Positions 63,927 through 64,000 of a DNA stretch of 64,000 nucleotides are shown here, piece by piece (position 1 is the stretch's first letter; each line of letters opens with the position of its first letter). This DNA comes from an uncultured bacterium. GTDB taxonomy: Bacteria > Cyanobacteriota > Vampirovibrionia > Gastranaerophilales > Gastranaerophilaceae. The stretch spans positions 328,266-392,265 of the forward strand of contig CADAJP010000001.1 in NCBI GenBank assembly GCA_902788345.1, written 5' to 3'. The notes under the pieces are model-generated. The model saw only the letters and a program-made list of their open reading frames with translations, did no database searches and was not told the DNA's origin. Both the position numbers and the translations under genes were made by a program.

Positions 63927-64000
63927 GCGTTGTGCGTAGAGTGGAGTCGAAGGCTAAAAGCCTGAGCGGAACTCGTAAGGTGCGAAGGTTTAGTTTTGTG
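63927..64000. other. GC-richer, gene-free sequence cut by the window edge
   Basis: The last 74 bases have no convincing gene. They are visibly richer in G than the surroundings and contain AGGCT/AGCCT and GAGT/ACTC pairings around 63951-63976. They may belong to a repeat or to a structured RNA that continues outside the window. The class cannot be decided here. Confidence 0.3.

Noticed and set aside
63927..64000. 5' end of a group II intron because of the GTGCG string
   Set aside because: A five-base match is not enough, and no intron domains or reverse transcriptase are visible before the window ends.

Overview
The window is an AT-rich, gene-dense bacterial chromosome segment. It is diderm: lipid A genes lpxI and lpxB sit with an LptD/OstA-like outer-membrane protein. 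Its metabolism is anaerobic: pyruvate:ferredoxin oxidoreductase, a four-subunit 2-oxoacid:ferredoxin oxidoreductase, and a Na+-pumping oxaloacetate decarboxylase. The F-type ATP synthase operon has the order a-c-b'-b-delta-alpha-gamma, with two different b subunits and no beta or epsilon, as in cyanobacteria. Together these point to a non-photosynthetic, fermentative relative of Cyanobacteria (Melainabacteria/Vampirovibrionia, probably Gastranaerophilales). This is inference from gene content; no rRNA gene is present. I saw no tRNA, CRISPR array, insertion sequence or prophage.

Layout. 1-3553 (-): 5' part of a giant papain-like protein that runs off the left edge. 3.7-7.2 kb: TSCPD protein, then a ligA operon. 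7.4-13.5 kb (+): envelope operon (36-aa membrane peptide, EnvC-like M23 protein, LptD-like protein, class II aldolase, LpxI, LpxB). 13.6-17.2 kb: uncharacterised proteins, including an exported cysteine-rich protein. 17.3-21.7 kb: gyrB, anmK. 21.8-25.8 kb (-): birA-oadG-oadA-oadB. 25.9-30.8 kb (+): ATP synthase. 31.7-32.5 kb: rplU-rpmA behind a strong promoter and a structured leader. 32.5-38.2 kb: serine dehydratase, NAD kinase, QueE, an unusual DnaJ, an L,D-transpeptidase. 39-42.6 kb (-): nifJ. 44-49.3 kb (+): TPR protein, then rbfA-truB-LmeA-GerMN-HicB-LOG. 49.4-58.6 kb: Hsp20, a 715-aa unknown, a GlcD-like flavoprotein co-transcribed with a 1688-aa coiled-coil protein. 58.8-61.4 kb (+): korDABC. 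61.5-64 kb: rpe, a 352-aa coiled-coil-ended protein and a strongly structured non-coding 3' region.

How the genes fit together. Pyruvate and 2-oxoacids are oxidised with ferredoxin as acceptor. Oxaloacetate decarboxylation makes a sodium gradient, with the biotin ligase encoded beside its substrate. The c subunit looks proton-type, so sodium and proton circuits are probably linked by an antiporter or used separately. The envelope genes make and export lipid A-containing LPS and remodel peptidoglycan.

The most unusual content is a scattered set of otherwise unrelated proteins (papain-like, HExxH zincin-like, YD-repeat-like, a 715-aa unknown, two small unknowns) that begin with a similar short segment: a basic/Ile start, then an Asn/Ser-Pro-rich stretch ending in an aromatic residue and a nearby Gly/Ala. 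This could be a sorting signal of an undescribed class. Other points of interest are the structured RNA after 63.63 kb, the cysteine-rich exported protein, the half-zinc-finger DnaJ, and convergent gene pairs whose stop codons touch or overlap.
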